DNA from: JBCCMQ01 sp039026235
GTDB taxonomy: Bacteria > Pseudomonadota > Alphaproteobacteria > Rhodobacterales > Rhodobacteraceae
Direction: 5' to 3'
Length of the DNA: 64,000 nucleotides
Assembly: GCA_039026235.1 (NCBI GenBank)
Contig: JBCCMQ010000003.1
Location: 124,001 to 188,000, forward strand
Shown here: positions 33,902 through 42,395 of the stretch, piece by piece
Layout: each line of letters begins with the position of its first letter
How positions within the stretch are numbered: position 1 is the first letter of the stretch
The notes under the pieces: model-generated
What the model saw: the letters and a program-made list of their open reading frames with translations, nothing else
Databases searched by the model: none
What the model was told of the DNA's origin: nothing
Made by a program: the position numbers and the translations under genes

Positions 33902-34491
33902 AACGACTGGCTGCACTTGTTCTATCGCTATGGGCCGCACCCGCCTTTGCTCAGGTGCAGGGCGTGATGCTTGATGAGCCCATGGAATTGCCCACCTTCG
34001 AATTCACCAACGAGTTGGGCGAAAAATTTAACGACGGCGATCTCGATGGAAACTGGACCATCGTCATGTTCGGCTTTCTCAGCTGTCCGGATGTCTGTCC
34101 CTTCACACTTGGAAATCTGGAGGCGGCGGTCAGCGAAACCGGCATGCGGGTGCGGCCTGAGAATGTGCCGAAGGTGGTCTTTATCTCGGTGGATCCCGAC
34201 AGGGACAACGAGTTCGTGAGCGAATACGCTAAGTTCTTCCATCCGGAATTTGAGGGCTTTACAGGCGCGCGCGACCAGATTGATGCGCTCGTCGAAGCGA
34301 CCGACAGCTTTTATCGCCTGCTCAAGCCCGACCAGAGTGGGTTCTATGATGTGCAGCACAGCTCGGCGGTATCTGTCATTGCGCCGGACGGATTGTTGCG
34401 CGCGAAACTGCAACCTCCTTTTGATCCCGGTTTGACCGCCGAGTTTCTCGCGCGGATGCAGATCGCCTATCGGAAGGAATTGACCCAATGA
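33898..34491 (+). CDS. SCO1/SenC-family copper chaperone, exported
   Basis: 197 residues; signal peptide (MKRLAALVLSLWAAPAFA), thioredoxin-like fold with C63-P-D-V-C67-P and the copper-ligand His154 in VQHSSAV, plus the SVDPDRD loop. SCO proteins hand copper to CuA-type sites such as cytochrome oxidase subunit II or N2O reductase, or reduce those cysteines. No such enzyme is encoded in the window, so its client is unidentified. Start overlaps the ATPase stop by four bases. Confidence 0.92.
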   Translation: MKRLAALVLSLWAAPAFAQVQGVMLDEPMELPTFEFTNELGEKFNDGDLDGNWTIVMFGFLSCPDVCPFTLGNLEAAVSETGMRVRPENVPKVVFISVDPDRDNEFVSEYAKFFHPEFEGFTGARDQIDALVEATDSFYRLLKPDQSGFYDVQHSSAVSVIAPDGLLRAKLQPPFDPGLTAEFLARMQIAYRKELTQ

Positions 34492-34922
34492 GACCCAGCA
34501 TTCTTGCCTTTCTGTTCCTTCCCGCGGCCGCGCTTGGGGGAGAGCTAAAAATCGAAGATCCGGTGGTACCGCTGGCGCCGCCCGGTGCCATGGCCCATGC
34601 GGCCTATATGACGATCACCAATGAAACCGATCAGGCGCAGGCGCTGATCGGTGTGTCGGCGCCCGGCTACGGCATGGTCCATATGCATGAGAGCGCAGAG
34701 AAAGATGGCATCGTGACGATGTCGTCTGTCGACTTGATCGAGATTGGCCCGGGCCAGACAGTGAAATTCACCCAAGGTGGCTTGCATATCATGCTCATGC
34801 GGCCCGAGGCGCCGATTGAAGAAGGCGGGTCCGTCGACCTTCAGCTGGAATTCAGCGACGGGACCACCCAGGCGGTTGAGGCAAAGGTTGAGCGCATTAT
34901 GCATGGATCAGATGGTTCCTAG
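34488..34922 (+). CDS. PCuAC-family periplasmic copper chaperone
   Basis: 144 residues; signal peptide (MRPSILAFLFLPAAALG) then a cupredoxin-like fold. The Cu(I) motif H-M-x(n)-H-x-M is present: MVHMHES with the later GGLHIMLM. PCuAC works with SCO to load CuA. Translationally coupled (ATGA) to SCO and overlapping the cytochrome gene by about 20 nt. Confidence 0.92.
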   Translation: MRPSILAFLFLPAAALGGELKIEDPVVPLAPPGAMAHAAYMTITNETDQAQALIGVSAPGYGMVHMHESAEKDGIVTMSSVDLIEIGPGQTVKFTQGGLHIMLMRPEAPIEEGGSVDLQLEFSDGTTQAVEAKVERIMHGSDGS

Positions 34923-35493
34923 GGCCGCGGCCGCTTTCCTGATGTCCGTGCCAGGCCCCGCTTTGGCGGACTACGATCCGTCGCAATATCCAGCCTATGA
35001 AACATGCGCCTTGTGTCACGGTCTGTTCGGCGTGTCCCACACCGCCAAGTTTCCGAACCTTGGCGGCCAGAAACCTGCATACATCGAGGCGCAGCTTAAT
35101 GCGTTCCTCTCTGGATATCGCACCAATGACGGCGGCCAGATGGCAACTATCGTGACCGAACTGATGCCCGAGGACATTCCGCTCGTGGTCGAGTGGTTTT
35201 CCACCCAAGACCCGCCCGAACCCTATCCTGCGGATCAGGCCACCGGTCTCGGCGAGGCGACGTTTGCTGAACTTGGCTGCATTGGCTGCCATACCAATGC
35301 GGTTGGCGAGATGCCCGAAGTTCCCTTTTTGACTGCTCAGCACGCGGGCTACCTTGCCAAACAAATGAAGGACTTTCGTGATCAGCGACGCGATGTTGCG
35401 GCCTTTCCCGGCATGCACACCGAATTACTGGCCGTATCTGACGATATCCTTGACGAGATCGCCATTTACCTATCCGCGCAGCCACGGCCATGA
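34903..35493 (+). CDS. Di-haem cytochrome c (c4/c553-like)
   Basis: 196 residues from the ATG at 34903 (or 34912), with signal peptide RAAAAFLMSVPGPALA. Two haem sites, C35-A-L-C-H and C126-I-G-C-H, lie about 90 residues apart, each followed by its own Met-containing lobe (GGQMATIV; KQMKDF). This is the plan of cytochromes c4 that carry electrons to terminal oxidases in the periplasm. It is the natural electron outlet for the redox module in this operon. Confidence 0.9.
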   Translation: MDQMVPRAAAAFLMSVPGPALADYDPSQYPAYETCALCHGLFGVSHTAKFPNLGGQKPAYIEAQLNAFLSGYRTNDGGQMATIVTELMPEDIPLVVEWFSTQDPPEPYPADQATGLGEATFAELGCIGCHTNAVGEMPEVPFLTAQHAGYLAKQMKDFRDQRRDVAAFPGMHTELLAVSDDILDEIAIYLSAQPRP

Positions 35494-36221
35494 CATACGT
35501 TCGCGACCAATCCCTTCAAGAAGACAGCCCAAGCGCGATTTTTCTGTCCGAATATATCCTTGAGATAAACGAGGGGTCAGACTTTTTGAACGCTCTGTCG
35601 GGCGAGACCCAGAAGATCCTGCGCAAACACTGCACCCGGTCGAGCTTCGAAAAGGGGCACAGCATCTTTTATCAGGGTGATCAGCACAGCGGTGTCTGGA
35701 TCATTGAGGCGGGCCGCGCCAGAACGTTTTATACCGGGCCTTCGGGGCGAGAAATCACGCTCGCCTACTGGACGCAAGGGCACTTCATCGGGGGGCCAGA
35801 GGTCTTTGGCCGGGGACGCCACGTCTGGTCCGCCGATGCTTTGGAAGACTGCGAGATGCTGTTTCTCTCTGGCACGAACTTGCGCAAGCTCGTGCGCGAG
35901 GTACCCGACATTGCGGTTGCGGTTATCCACGGCCTGATTGCCAAGGGGAAATGTTATTCTGCTCTTATCCAAATGCTAGGCACCCGGTCGATATCAGAGC
36001 GACTTAGGCAGTTTCTTCTGATCCTTGCGGATGCCGAGGGAAGACGCGAAGGAAGCAAGATCGTCATAGACCGGACCATTACTTATGAACAGATTGCGTC
36101 GATCGTGGGCGCAACCCGCCAATGGGTGACGCAATCCTTTGACAAGTTTCGAAGCGAGGGCCTGCTTGAGATCAACCGGTCTGAGATCATAATCCACAGG
36201 ATAAGCGCGCTGCAGACCTAG
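35490..36221 (+). CDS. Crp/Fnr-family transcriptional regulator
   Basis: 243 residues, coupled by ATGA to the cytochrome gene. N-terminal cyclic-nucleotide-binding-like beta roll (GHSIFYQGDQHSGVWIIEAG) and C-terminal winged helix (TYEQIASIVGATRQWVTQSFDKFRSEG). No N-terminal Cys cluster of Fnr type, so a small-molecule, redox or haem signal is more likely than [4Fe-4S]. Probably regulates the importer/copper operon it terminates. Confidence 0.9.
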   Translation: MTYVRDQSLQEDSPSAIFLSEYILEINEGSDFLNALSGETQKILRKHCTRSSFEKGHSIFYQGDQHSGVWIIEAGRARTFYTGPSGREITLAYWTQGHFIGGPEVFGRGRHVWSADALEDCEMLFLSGTNLRKLVREVPDIAVAVIHGLIAKGKCYSALIQMLGTRSISERLRQFLLILADAEGRREGSKIVIDRTITYEQIASIVGATRQWVTQSFDKFRSEGLLEINRSEIIIHRISALQT

Positions 36222-36371
36222 CTGGCCTGGGCCGCCGATTGATCGGCAACAAACGTCCCATCGGGTGCTGAAGCCGATGGCAAGCCGTGGCAATCTGCAC
36301 CAAAGATCTTTCGTTTTTCGCCGCAGGACCCATATGATCATTAAACCGCAAGCTCGATAGGAGATGTCCGT

Positions 36372-36860
36372 ATGACCGCTGCTCGGCCGAACCGAAGAAC
36401 TGTCATCGGGGCAGGTGCCGGGGCCCTGGCCGCAGCCTGTACCGGGTTGCTGCTTCCCGCCCATGCCCAGGGACTTGCCCCCACCCGTTCAATGCGGGGT
36501 GGGTCGAACAACTATCGCCCGGGGGCGCCGATCGTCGAACGGATAGGTGGAGGCGGCTTCTGGATGACGGGTACCGTGCGCAGTGCGGTCGACGGTGCTC
36601 CGCTTTCTGGCCAACGAATACAGATCTGGGCGCATACCACCGAAGGCCACGAACGCGACGCACATAGCCACGGCGCCACTCTTAGCGATGCGAACGGGGT
36701 CTTCCGGCTTGAGATGCCGCAGATCGTGCCTGCCTTCGGCCAACCCCACGGTCATCTTGCCTATGACAGCGGCGACTACGAGACGGTCTTTCTGCGCCCG
36801 GTCATGGCAAGCGCACGCGATACCAGACTTGAGGCGCATTTCGTTCTGCAGTCCGCCTGA
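36372..36860 (+). CDS. Tat-exported intradiol-dioxygenase-like (transthyretin-fold) protein
   Basis: 162 residues. A twin-arginine signal (RPNRRTVIGAGAGALAAACTG) precedes a core like the catechol/protocatechuate dioxygenase beta sandwich: FWMTGTVRSAVDGAPLSGQRIQIWAHTTEG, a H-x-H pair (DAHSHG), SDANGVFRLEMP and PHGHLAY. It is shorter than true intradiol dioxygenases and the two iron Tyr ligands are not evident, so iron could be held by the His residues or absent. Function unknown; followed closely by the haem-b membrane protein, a possible partner. Confidence 0.7.
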   Translation: MTAARPNRRTVIGAGAGALAAACTGLLLPAHAQGLAPTRSMRGGSNNYRPGAPIVERIGGGGFWMTGTVRSAVDGAPLSGQRIQIWAHTTEGHERDAHSHGATLSDANGVFRLEMPQIVPAFGQPHGHLAYDSGDYETVFLRPVMASARDTRLEAHFVLQSA

Positions 36861-36910
36861 TCCGGAAGGCCGCTATTCCGCTGCGCCCGGCTGCAAAAAT
36901 TCTTATCTGG

Positions 36911-37498
36911 ATGGCTTTGACCGCCGCTGTCGCCATACCGATCGCCGCAGCCGCCCACAGCCCTTTGCTGGCATGGCGGGATCCCATCTACATTCTGGGT
37001 GGCTTTGCCGGGATCCTCGGACTTTGCGTTCTGCTTTTTCAGCCGTTGCTTGCCGCCGGGTCCCTTCCGGGTCTGTTGCTCCATCTCGCAAGGAAAGTCC
37101 ATCGCTGGACCGGCATCGCATTGGTCGTGCTGGTCCTTGTCCATGTTTCGGCACTTTGGATAACCAGCCCGCCTGATGTGATAGACGCACTTTTGTTTCG
37201 GTCGCCGACACCTTTCGCGGTCTGGGGCGTTGTCGCCATGTGGGCGGTTTTTGCCGCGGCACTGCTGGCTGCAATGCGCCGCCGTTTGCGTCTAAGACCA
37301 AGGGTCTGGCGCATTATGCATGTGTCTTTTGCCATCGTGATCGTGGTCGGGACAGTTGTGCATGCAGTATTGATTGAGGGTGCAATGGAAGCTGTTTCAA
37401 AGGTTGCACTTTGCACGCTGGTCCTGCTGGTCACACTGGGCAGCCTGGCAAGGGTCAAACTCTGGACCAGAAGAAAGCCCTCGGGCCCCCCGGCCTAG
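36911..37498 (+). CDS. Ferric reductase-like/MsrQ-type haem b membrane protein
   Basis: 195 residues from the ATG at 36911, about six membrane segments. His residues in HLARKVHRW, LVLVHVSALW, RIMHVSFA and VVHAVLI are placed like the bis-haem ligands of the ferric reductase-like transmembrane domain. The frame stays open for 18 more sensible codons back to a CTG at 36857 overlapping the previous TGA, so the true start may be upstream. With the Tat-exported protein it may form a membrane-fed periplasmic redox pair, similar in outline to MsrPQ. Confidence 0.8.
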   Translation: MALTAAVAIPIAAAAHSPLLAWRDPIYILGGFAGILGLCVLLFQPLLAAGSLPGLLLHLARKVHRWTGIALVVLVLVHVSALWITSPPDVIDALLFRSPTPFAVWGVVAMWAVFAAALLAAMRRRLRLRPRVWRIMHVSFAIVIVVGTVVHAVLIEGAMEAVSKVALCTLVLLVTLGSLARVKLWTRRKPSGPPA

Positions 37499-37645
37499 CA
37501 CGTGTGGTGGCAATTGGCTTCTGCGTTTTGGCTCAATGCTTCACCGGTCACTGTCATGCAAAAGCAGATCGCCTGATTTATTGATCGCAGACTGGTCAGG
37601 TTTTTAGCTATGGAGCCGGCCATTGCCGTAGAGTTACGCTTATCG

Positions 37646-37659
37646 TAGGCAATTGCCTA
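37646..37659. promoter_or_regulatory. Perfect 14-bp palindrome upstream of lacI-type gene
   Basis: TAGGCAATTGCCTA reads the same on both strands. It lies 20 bp before the first LacI-like operator copy and may bind a second regulator or belong to the same control region. Confidence 0.4.
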
Positions 37660-37665
37660 TGCCAT

Positions 37666-37681
37666 TTGATTAATCGTTTAA
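37666..37681. promoter_or_regulatory. LacI-type operator copy 1
   Basis: TTGATTAATCGTTTAA, differing at one base from copy 2, 44 bp (about four helical turns) upstream of it. Imperfect dyad with TTGA/TTAA ends. Suitable for looping by a LacI tetramer or paired dimers. Confidence 0.6.
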
Positions 37682-37689
37682 CTCAGGCC

Positions 37690-37718
37690 TTGACTCATCA
37701 ATATCTTGCTTGATTAAT
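37690..37718 (+). promoter_or_regulatory. Sigma-70-type promoter of the LacI operon
   Basis: TTGACT (37690-37695), a 17-nt spacer, and ATTAAT (37713-37718). The -10 box lies inside operator copy 2, so repressor binding should block RNA polymerase. Transcription would begin about 37725, 14 nt before the ATG, just ahead of the AAAGGGG ribosome-binding site. Confidence 0.6.
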
Positions 37719-37725
37719 CGTTCAA
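37710..37725. promoter_or_regulatory. LacI-type operator copy 2, over the -10 box
   Basis: TTGATTAATCGTTCAA, the second near-identical copy. It covers the -10 hexamer and the predicted transcription start, as expected for autorepression by the LacI protein encoded just downstream. Confidence 0.65.
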
Positions 37726-37738
37726 GCAAAGGGGTGAA

Positions 37739-38716
37739 ATGGTTAGCATCAAGAAAATCGCGGGGGATGTCGGGGTATCGACAGCGACGGTTTCGAATGC
37801 GCTGACCGGCAAGGGGCGGGTCTCACAAGAGATGGTGGCGCGCATCCAGGCGCGCGCTGACGAGCTTGGATACAGGCCCAGCACCGCAGCGCGCGCATTG
37901 AAGACAGGCCAGACGGGAATTCTGGGTCTTGTCATGCCTGATCTGACCAATCCCCTTTTCCCGCGGATCGCCCAAACGCTTTCAATCGCGGCCGAAAAGC
38001 GCAAACTTGGCATTTTGATCGCCGATTCCCGCGGCAGCCCGGACGAGCAAAGCGAAGCGCTTCGCCGGCTCCTGGACCGGGGCGTGGACGGGCTTTTGGT
38101 CGTACCCCAGAAAGGCACATCGCCTGAACCCATGCCGGTCCCCATTGCGGTGATCAACACAGCCTCGGACCCAAAGAACGCGGTTTCGGCGGATCATGCA
38201 GGCGGCGGTGTGCTTGTTGCGCGTCATATCGCGGATATCGGGCATCGCAAGGTCGTCATTCTTGGCGGTGATCCAGTGTCCGAAGTTCAACGTGACCGCA
38301 TTGCCGGGATCCGTCGGGCCTTGGGAAAGGACATCGAAGCGGACGTCTTTTGGGGCGACCGCGGCGTGGCGCAAGCCGTGGCCCAAGTACAAGCCGGAGC
38401 CACAGCCATTATGGCGACATCCGATCTGATCGCATTGCGTGTACGCTCCGAGCTTATCCGGGCCCAGATTTCAGTACCGGGTCAGGTCAGCCTCACAGGT
38501 TTTGACGACATGTCCTTTGCGCCGATCATGCATCCGGCACTGACGACTGTCGCCCAGAACGTCGACGAAATCGCCAACCGGGCTGTTGAAATCATCTCTT
38601 CCAAGATCCGAGGAGACGTGCCGGCGCGGGAAGGTGAAACCGTACCCATGCGACTGGTAATCCGGCAATCCACCGCAATTCCAACTCACCCGTCCAAAAG
38701 GAGACCAACTCAATGA
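37739..38716 (+). CDS. LacI-family transcriptional repressor
   Basis: 325 residues. N-terminal LacI helix-turn-helix (SIKKIAGDVGVSTATVSNALTGKGRVS) with the hinge GYRPSTAARAL, then a periplasmic-binding-like sensor domain (TGILGLVMPDLTNP onward). The downstream genes suggest a purine nucleoside or base, or the transported substrate, as inducer; PurR is a member of this family. It overlaps the binding-protein gene by four bases. Confidence 0.93.
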   Translation: MVSIKKIAGDVGVSTATVSNALTGKGRVSQEMVARIQARADELGYRPSTAARALKTGQTGILGLVMPDLTNPLFPRIAQTLSIAAEKRKLGILIADSRGSPDEQSEALRRLLDRGVDGLLVVPQKGTSPEPMPVPIAVINTASDPKNAVSADHAGGGVLVARHIADIGHRKVVILGGDPVSEVQRDRIAGIRRALGKDIEADVFWGDRGVAQAVAQVQAGATAIMATSDLIALRVRSELIRAQISVPGQVSLTGFDDMSFAPIMHPALTTVAQNVDEIANRAVEIISSKIRGDVPAREGETVPMRLVIRQSTAIPTHPSKRRPTQ

Positions 38717-39732
38717 CCAGACCCCTGTCATTCCTAGCACTCAGTGCAGCGTTGGGTGCGACCGGCGCCGTAGCGCAGGAAACGCTCACGATCTCTGTCT
38801 ATTCCTTTGCGCAGGACGCCTACAAAGAGGCGCTCTATGATCCGTTCGAAGAAATCTGCGGCTGCGAGTTGGTGATCGAAACTGGCAATTCGGTCGAACG
38901 CATGGCCAAGATCGAAGCCAATGCGTCCGACCCCGTGATCGATATGGCGGTGATCTCTTCCCATGATGCGTTGAGCCTTGCTCAGAAGGGTCTCTTGCAG
39001 TCGCTCGACACCGCCAAGCTTTCAAGTTTTGATCGGCTCTATGCTGCCGCGCAGGACCCGCTTGGGGACAATATGGCGGTCGGCTACACGTTCTATGCAA
39101 GTTCTATTGTGTACAGAGAGGATCTCATCAGCATCGAAAGCTGGTCCGACCTGCTGGGTGAAGGACTGGCGGGAAACGTCTCGCTTCCAAACATAACAGG
39201 CACGCAAGGTCCCTTGACGCTGATGATGTTGGACAAGGCAGCGGGAGGGGACGCGTCGGACTTTTCGGGAACAATCTCGGCCATCGGTGAGCATGCCGAT
39301 GACATCGTGACCTTCTATTCCCGATCATCCGAGCTGGCTCAGCTGATGAACCAAGAAGAGGTGATAGCAGCGCCCGTGGGTCGCTTCGCCTGGAGCCGCT
39401 TCAAGAGCTCACCCTTGCCTTTTGCGTGGGCGGACCCGGTGGAAGGTCAGGCCGGCGGCATGAACGTTATGATCATGACCGCGAACAACGGGAACGAAGA
39501 GCTTGCCTATAAGCTGATGGACTACTGGCTTTCTACCGACGTGCAGACCCGCATTGCCGAAGCGCTGATTGACAGTCCGGCCAACATGGATGTCGTGGTC
39601 AGCGACGAAGTGGCCGAGAACCTGACGTATGGGGCCGAGCTCATTAACTCGCTTAACATCCTTGATCCCTCGGTGATCATCGCAAGCCGCGACAGCTGGG
39701 TGGATCAGTGGAACTCAGAGGTCATCCGTTAG
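38713..39732 (+). CDS. PotD/Fe3+-type ABC substrate-binding protein
   Basis: 339 residues; signal peptide MTRPLSFLALSAALGATGAVAQ, then TLTISVYSFAQDAYKEALYDPFE, typical of group 1/PotD-like receptors. A pair of Cys in EICGCELV could form a disulfide. Normal polyamine receptors are similar in size, but the operon carries nucleoside-cleaving enzymes, pointing to a purine-type ligand instead. Confidence 0.85.
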   Translation: MTRPLSFLALSAALGATGAVAQETLTISVYSFAQDAYKEALYDPFEEICGCELVIETGNSVERMAKIEANASDPVIDMAVISSHDALSLAQKGLLQSLDTAKLSSFDRLYAAAQDPLGDNMAVGYTFYASSIVYREDLISIESWSDLLGEGLAGNVSLPNITGTQGPLTLMMLDKAAGGDASDFSGTISAIGEHADDIVTFYSRSSELAQLMNQEEVIAAPVGRFAWSRFKSSPLPFAWADPVEGQAGGMNVMIMTANNGNEELAYKLMDYWLSTDVQTRIAEALIDSPANMDVVVSDEVAENLTYGAELINSLNILDPSVIIASRDSWVDQWNSEVIR

Positions 39733-39783
39733 GGGCAGGCGGGGCAGCCAAGTTGGCCGCCCCGCTACCGGAGCCTTAGGCCC

Positions 39784-40608
39784 ATGTTTCTCAATCGCAC
39801 AGAAGGATTGGCCCTTGCGCTGCCAGCGGCTTTGTTCACATTTCTTGTTTTTCTGGTTCCGGTTGGCATCCTGCTTTCCGTCGCTTTTCAGACCGATACC
39901 GGCGTGTGGAGCTTGCGCGGATACATCGACTTCTTCGCGCAGCCGCTGAACCAGACTGTTTTCTTCCGTACGCTGAAGCTGGGCATTCTGGTCGCCGGGG
40001 CCTCGGCAGTGATCGGTTATGCGGCGGCCTTTTGCATCGTAAACCTATCCCCGACCTCGCGGGGGCGGGTATTCGGATTTGTCGTGTTGCCTCTGATGAT
40101 TTCGCCCGTGGCGCGCACATACGCCTGGATCGTGATCCTTGGGCGGACGGGCATCGTGAACGATGTGATCGTTGGTCTCGGGCTTTCAAGCACGCCGATC
40201 CGCCTATTGTTTACAGAGACGGCTGTCTTCATCGGGTTGTTGCAGCTCTTTCTGCCGCTGATGATCATTTCGCTTGTGTCAGCCATGGAGAATATACCGA
40301 AGGATGTCGTGCCCGCCGCACGTGTACTCGGCGCAAGCTGGTTTCAGGTTTTCATCCGGGTCATTCTGCCGCTTACAAAAGAGGGTCTGGTGATTGGCGG
40401 CACGCTGGTTTTCACCGGTGCGCTTACGGCCTATATCACGCCGGCCATTCTTGGCGGATCGAAAGTCCTGATGCTTGAGACGCTGCTGTATCAGAAAGTG
40501 AACGTCTCTAACGACTTCGTTTCCGCCAGCGTCATAGCCATGATCCTTATCGTGATGTGCTTTTCGGCCAATCTTGTGCTGAAGCGCATCGCGTCCGTGA
40601 AAGGTTAG
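39784..40608 (+). CDS. ABC permease, PotB type
   Basis: 274 residues, six membrane segments. EAA loop at NIPKDVVPAARVLGASWFQVFIRVILPLT. Separated from the receptor by 51 nt and from the second permease by 4 nt. Confidence 0.92.
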   Translation: MFLNRTEGLALALPAALFTFLVFLVPVGILLSVAFQTDTGVWSLRGYIDFFAQPLNQTVFFRTLKLGILVAGASAVIGYAAAFCIVNLSPTSRGRVFGFVVLPLMISPVARTYAWIVILGRTGIVNDVIVGLGLSSTPIRLLFTETAVFIGLLQLFLPLMIISLVSAMENIPKDVVPAARVLGASWFQVFIRVILPLTKEGLVIGGTLVFTGALTAYITPAILGGSKVLMLETLLYQKVNVSNDFVSASVIAMILIVMCFSANLVLKRIASVKG

Positions 40609-40612
40609 TGCG

Positions 40613-41389
40613 ATGTCGCGTCTTTCCATCTGGCTGATCCTTGGCGCAACGCTGACCTTTCTGATTGGTCCGTTTCTGATTGTGATCTTCGCGGGCATGT
40701 CGGCGGGCGAGGCACTGGCATTTCCGCCCCAGGGCCTTTCGTTGAAATGGTACGCCAAGGTCTTTACGGTCGAAAGCTTCCGGGCCAGCTTTGCACTATC
40801 GATGTTCCTCGCAGTCTTCGGCACCCTGGCCGCGCTTATGATCGGCATCCCCGCCGCGTATGCGTTGAACCGCTACGACCTTCCCTGGTCCGAAACCATC
40901 CGCACCATTGTCGCCGCGCCTATCATCGTTCCGGGGATAATCGTGGGTCTTGCGCTTTTGCGTTACTTTGTCGTGCCACTCGACGTGACCATCACAATGG
41001 CCCTTTTTGTCACCCATACAGCATTGGTACTGCCCTATGCTGTGCGCGTAGTATCTTCGAGCCTGAATAACCTGCGCGCGGATATGGAAGAAGCTGCTGT
41101 CATTCTGGGCTGCACCCGGTTGCAGGCCTTTTTGAAAGTGGTGCTGCCCAACATTCGCGGCGGTATTCTTGCGGCATTCATCCTTGGCTTTGTCACCAGT
41201 TTCAACGAGGTCCCGGCCTCTCTTTTCCTGTCGGGGCCGGGCGTGCGGACGCTGCCGATCGACATGATTTCCTACATGGAGATCACTTTTGATCCTTCCG
41301 TTGCGGCGCTGTCGGCGCTGCTGGCCTTCATGTCCGTCACCATCGTTTTCGTGGCCGAACGGCTTTTGGGGTTCTCGCGCTATGTCTGA
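40613..41389 (+). CDS. ABC permease, PotC type
   Basis: 258 residues, six membrane segments, EAA loop at ADMEEAAVILGCTRLQAFLKVVLPN. Pairs with the preceding permease as the heterodimeric channel. Overlaps the ATPase start by 8 nt. Confidence 0.92.
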   Translation: MSRLSIWLILGATLTFLIGPFLIVIFAGMSAGEALAFPPQGLSLKWYAKVFTVESFRASFALSMFLAVFGTLAALMIGIPAAYALNRYDLPWSETIRTIVAAPIIVPGIIVGLALLRYFVVPLDVTITMALFVTHTALVLPYAVRVVSSSLNNLRADMEEAAVILGCTRLQAFLKVVLPNIRGGILAAFILGFVTSFNEVPASLFLSGPGVRTLPIDMISYMEITFDPSVAALSALLAFMSVTIVFVAERLLGFSRYV

Positions 41390-42395
41390 TGCTTTTGTCT
41401 CGCTTACCGATCTGACGCTGAAGTATGGGTCTACAGTTGCGGTTCCAAAGCTCAATCTCGACGTCGCCGAAGGTGAACTGATTGCGCTTCTGGGTCCCTC
41501 TGGCTGCGGCAAGACCACAACGATGCGCGCTGTCGCCGGGCTTTTGACCCCCGCAAGTGGGCGGATTGTGATCGACGGAACCGATGTGACGCGCACGCCC
41601 GCAAACAAGCGCGGCATAGGTCTGGTCTTTCAATCCTACGCGCTTTTCCCCCATCTCAGCGCCTTCGAGAACGTCGCCTTTGGTCTCCGCCTTCAAAAAC
41701 TGCCTGATGCTCAGGTCCGAGCCAAAACCGAGGCTGGCATGGCCACCGTGGGGTTGAGCGGTTTCGAGGCGCGGAAGCCGGCTGAGTTGTCGGGCGGACA
41801 GCAACAACGCCTTGCCCTTGCGCGGTCTCTTGTCATGGAACCCAAAGTCCTATTGCTTGACGAACCCCTTTCAAACCTCGATGCGCGCCTGCGCCTTGAG
41901 ATGCGCAACGAACTGCAGCGTGTGCAGAAGAACACAGGCATCACGATGGTCTTCGTGACCCATGACCAGTCCGAGGCGCTGGCATTGGCGGATCGTATCG
42001 TGCTGATGCAAGACGGAAAGATCGAACAACTTGGCACGCCGGCCGAGCTTTATGCCGAACCGGTCTCGGCTTTTGCTGCTGATTTTATGGGGTTCGAGAA
42101 CATCTTTCGGGTCGAAGGCACAGAGCTTGTGTCGGATCACGGGCGACTGTCCGTTGGCTTTGCGGTAGGGGCGCAGCTGCTGGCCTGGCGCCCCAGTGGT
42201 GTTGAAGTCGGCACGGGGCCGCATAAGGGGAGGGTAATTGGCAGCAGCTTTGCCGGTGGCCACAGGGAATACGTTCTCGAAAGCCCGCTTGGCCAAATCA
42301 AAGCGGATGCACCCATTGGGACCCCGGAAGTCCCGCTGGGTCAGGAAGTTGCATTTGATCTTCCGCAGCAGACAGCGCGGCACCTCGCGGCGTGA
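41382..42395 (+). CDS. ABC ATPase, PotA type
   Basis: 337 residues from the ATG at 41382. Walker A GPSGCGKTTTMRA near 37, signature LSGGQQQRLALARSL near 136, Walker B VLLLDEPLSNLD, H-loop VTHDQSEALALADRI, and a C-terminal TOBE domain (about 270-337). Ends in a GTGA overlap with the nucleoside hydrolase gene. Confidence 0.94.
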   Translation: MSDAFVSLTDLTLKYGSTVAVPKLNLDVAEGELIALLGPSGCGKTTTMRAVAGLLTPASGRIVIDGTDVTRTPANKRGIGLVFQSYALFPHLSAFENVAFGLRLQKLPDAQVRAKTEAGMATVGLSGFEARKPAELSGGQQQRLALARSLVMEPKVLLLDEPLSNLDARLRLEMRNELQRVQKNTGITMVFVTHDQSEALALADRIVLMQDGKIEQLGTPAELYAEPVSAFAADFMGFENIFRVEGTELVSDHGRLSVGFAVGAQLLAWRPSGVEVGTGPHKGRVIGSSFAGGHREYVLESPLGQIKADAPIGTPEVPLGQEVAFDLPQQTARHLAA

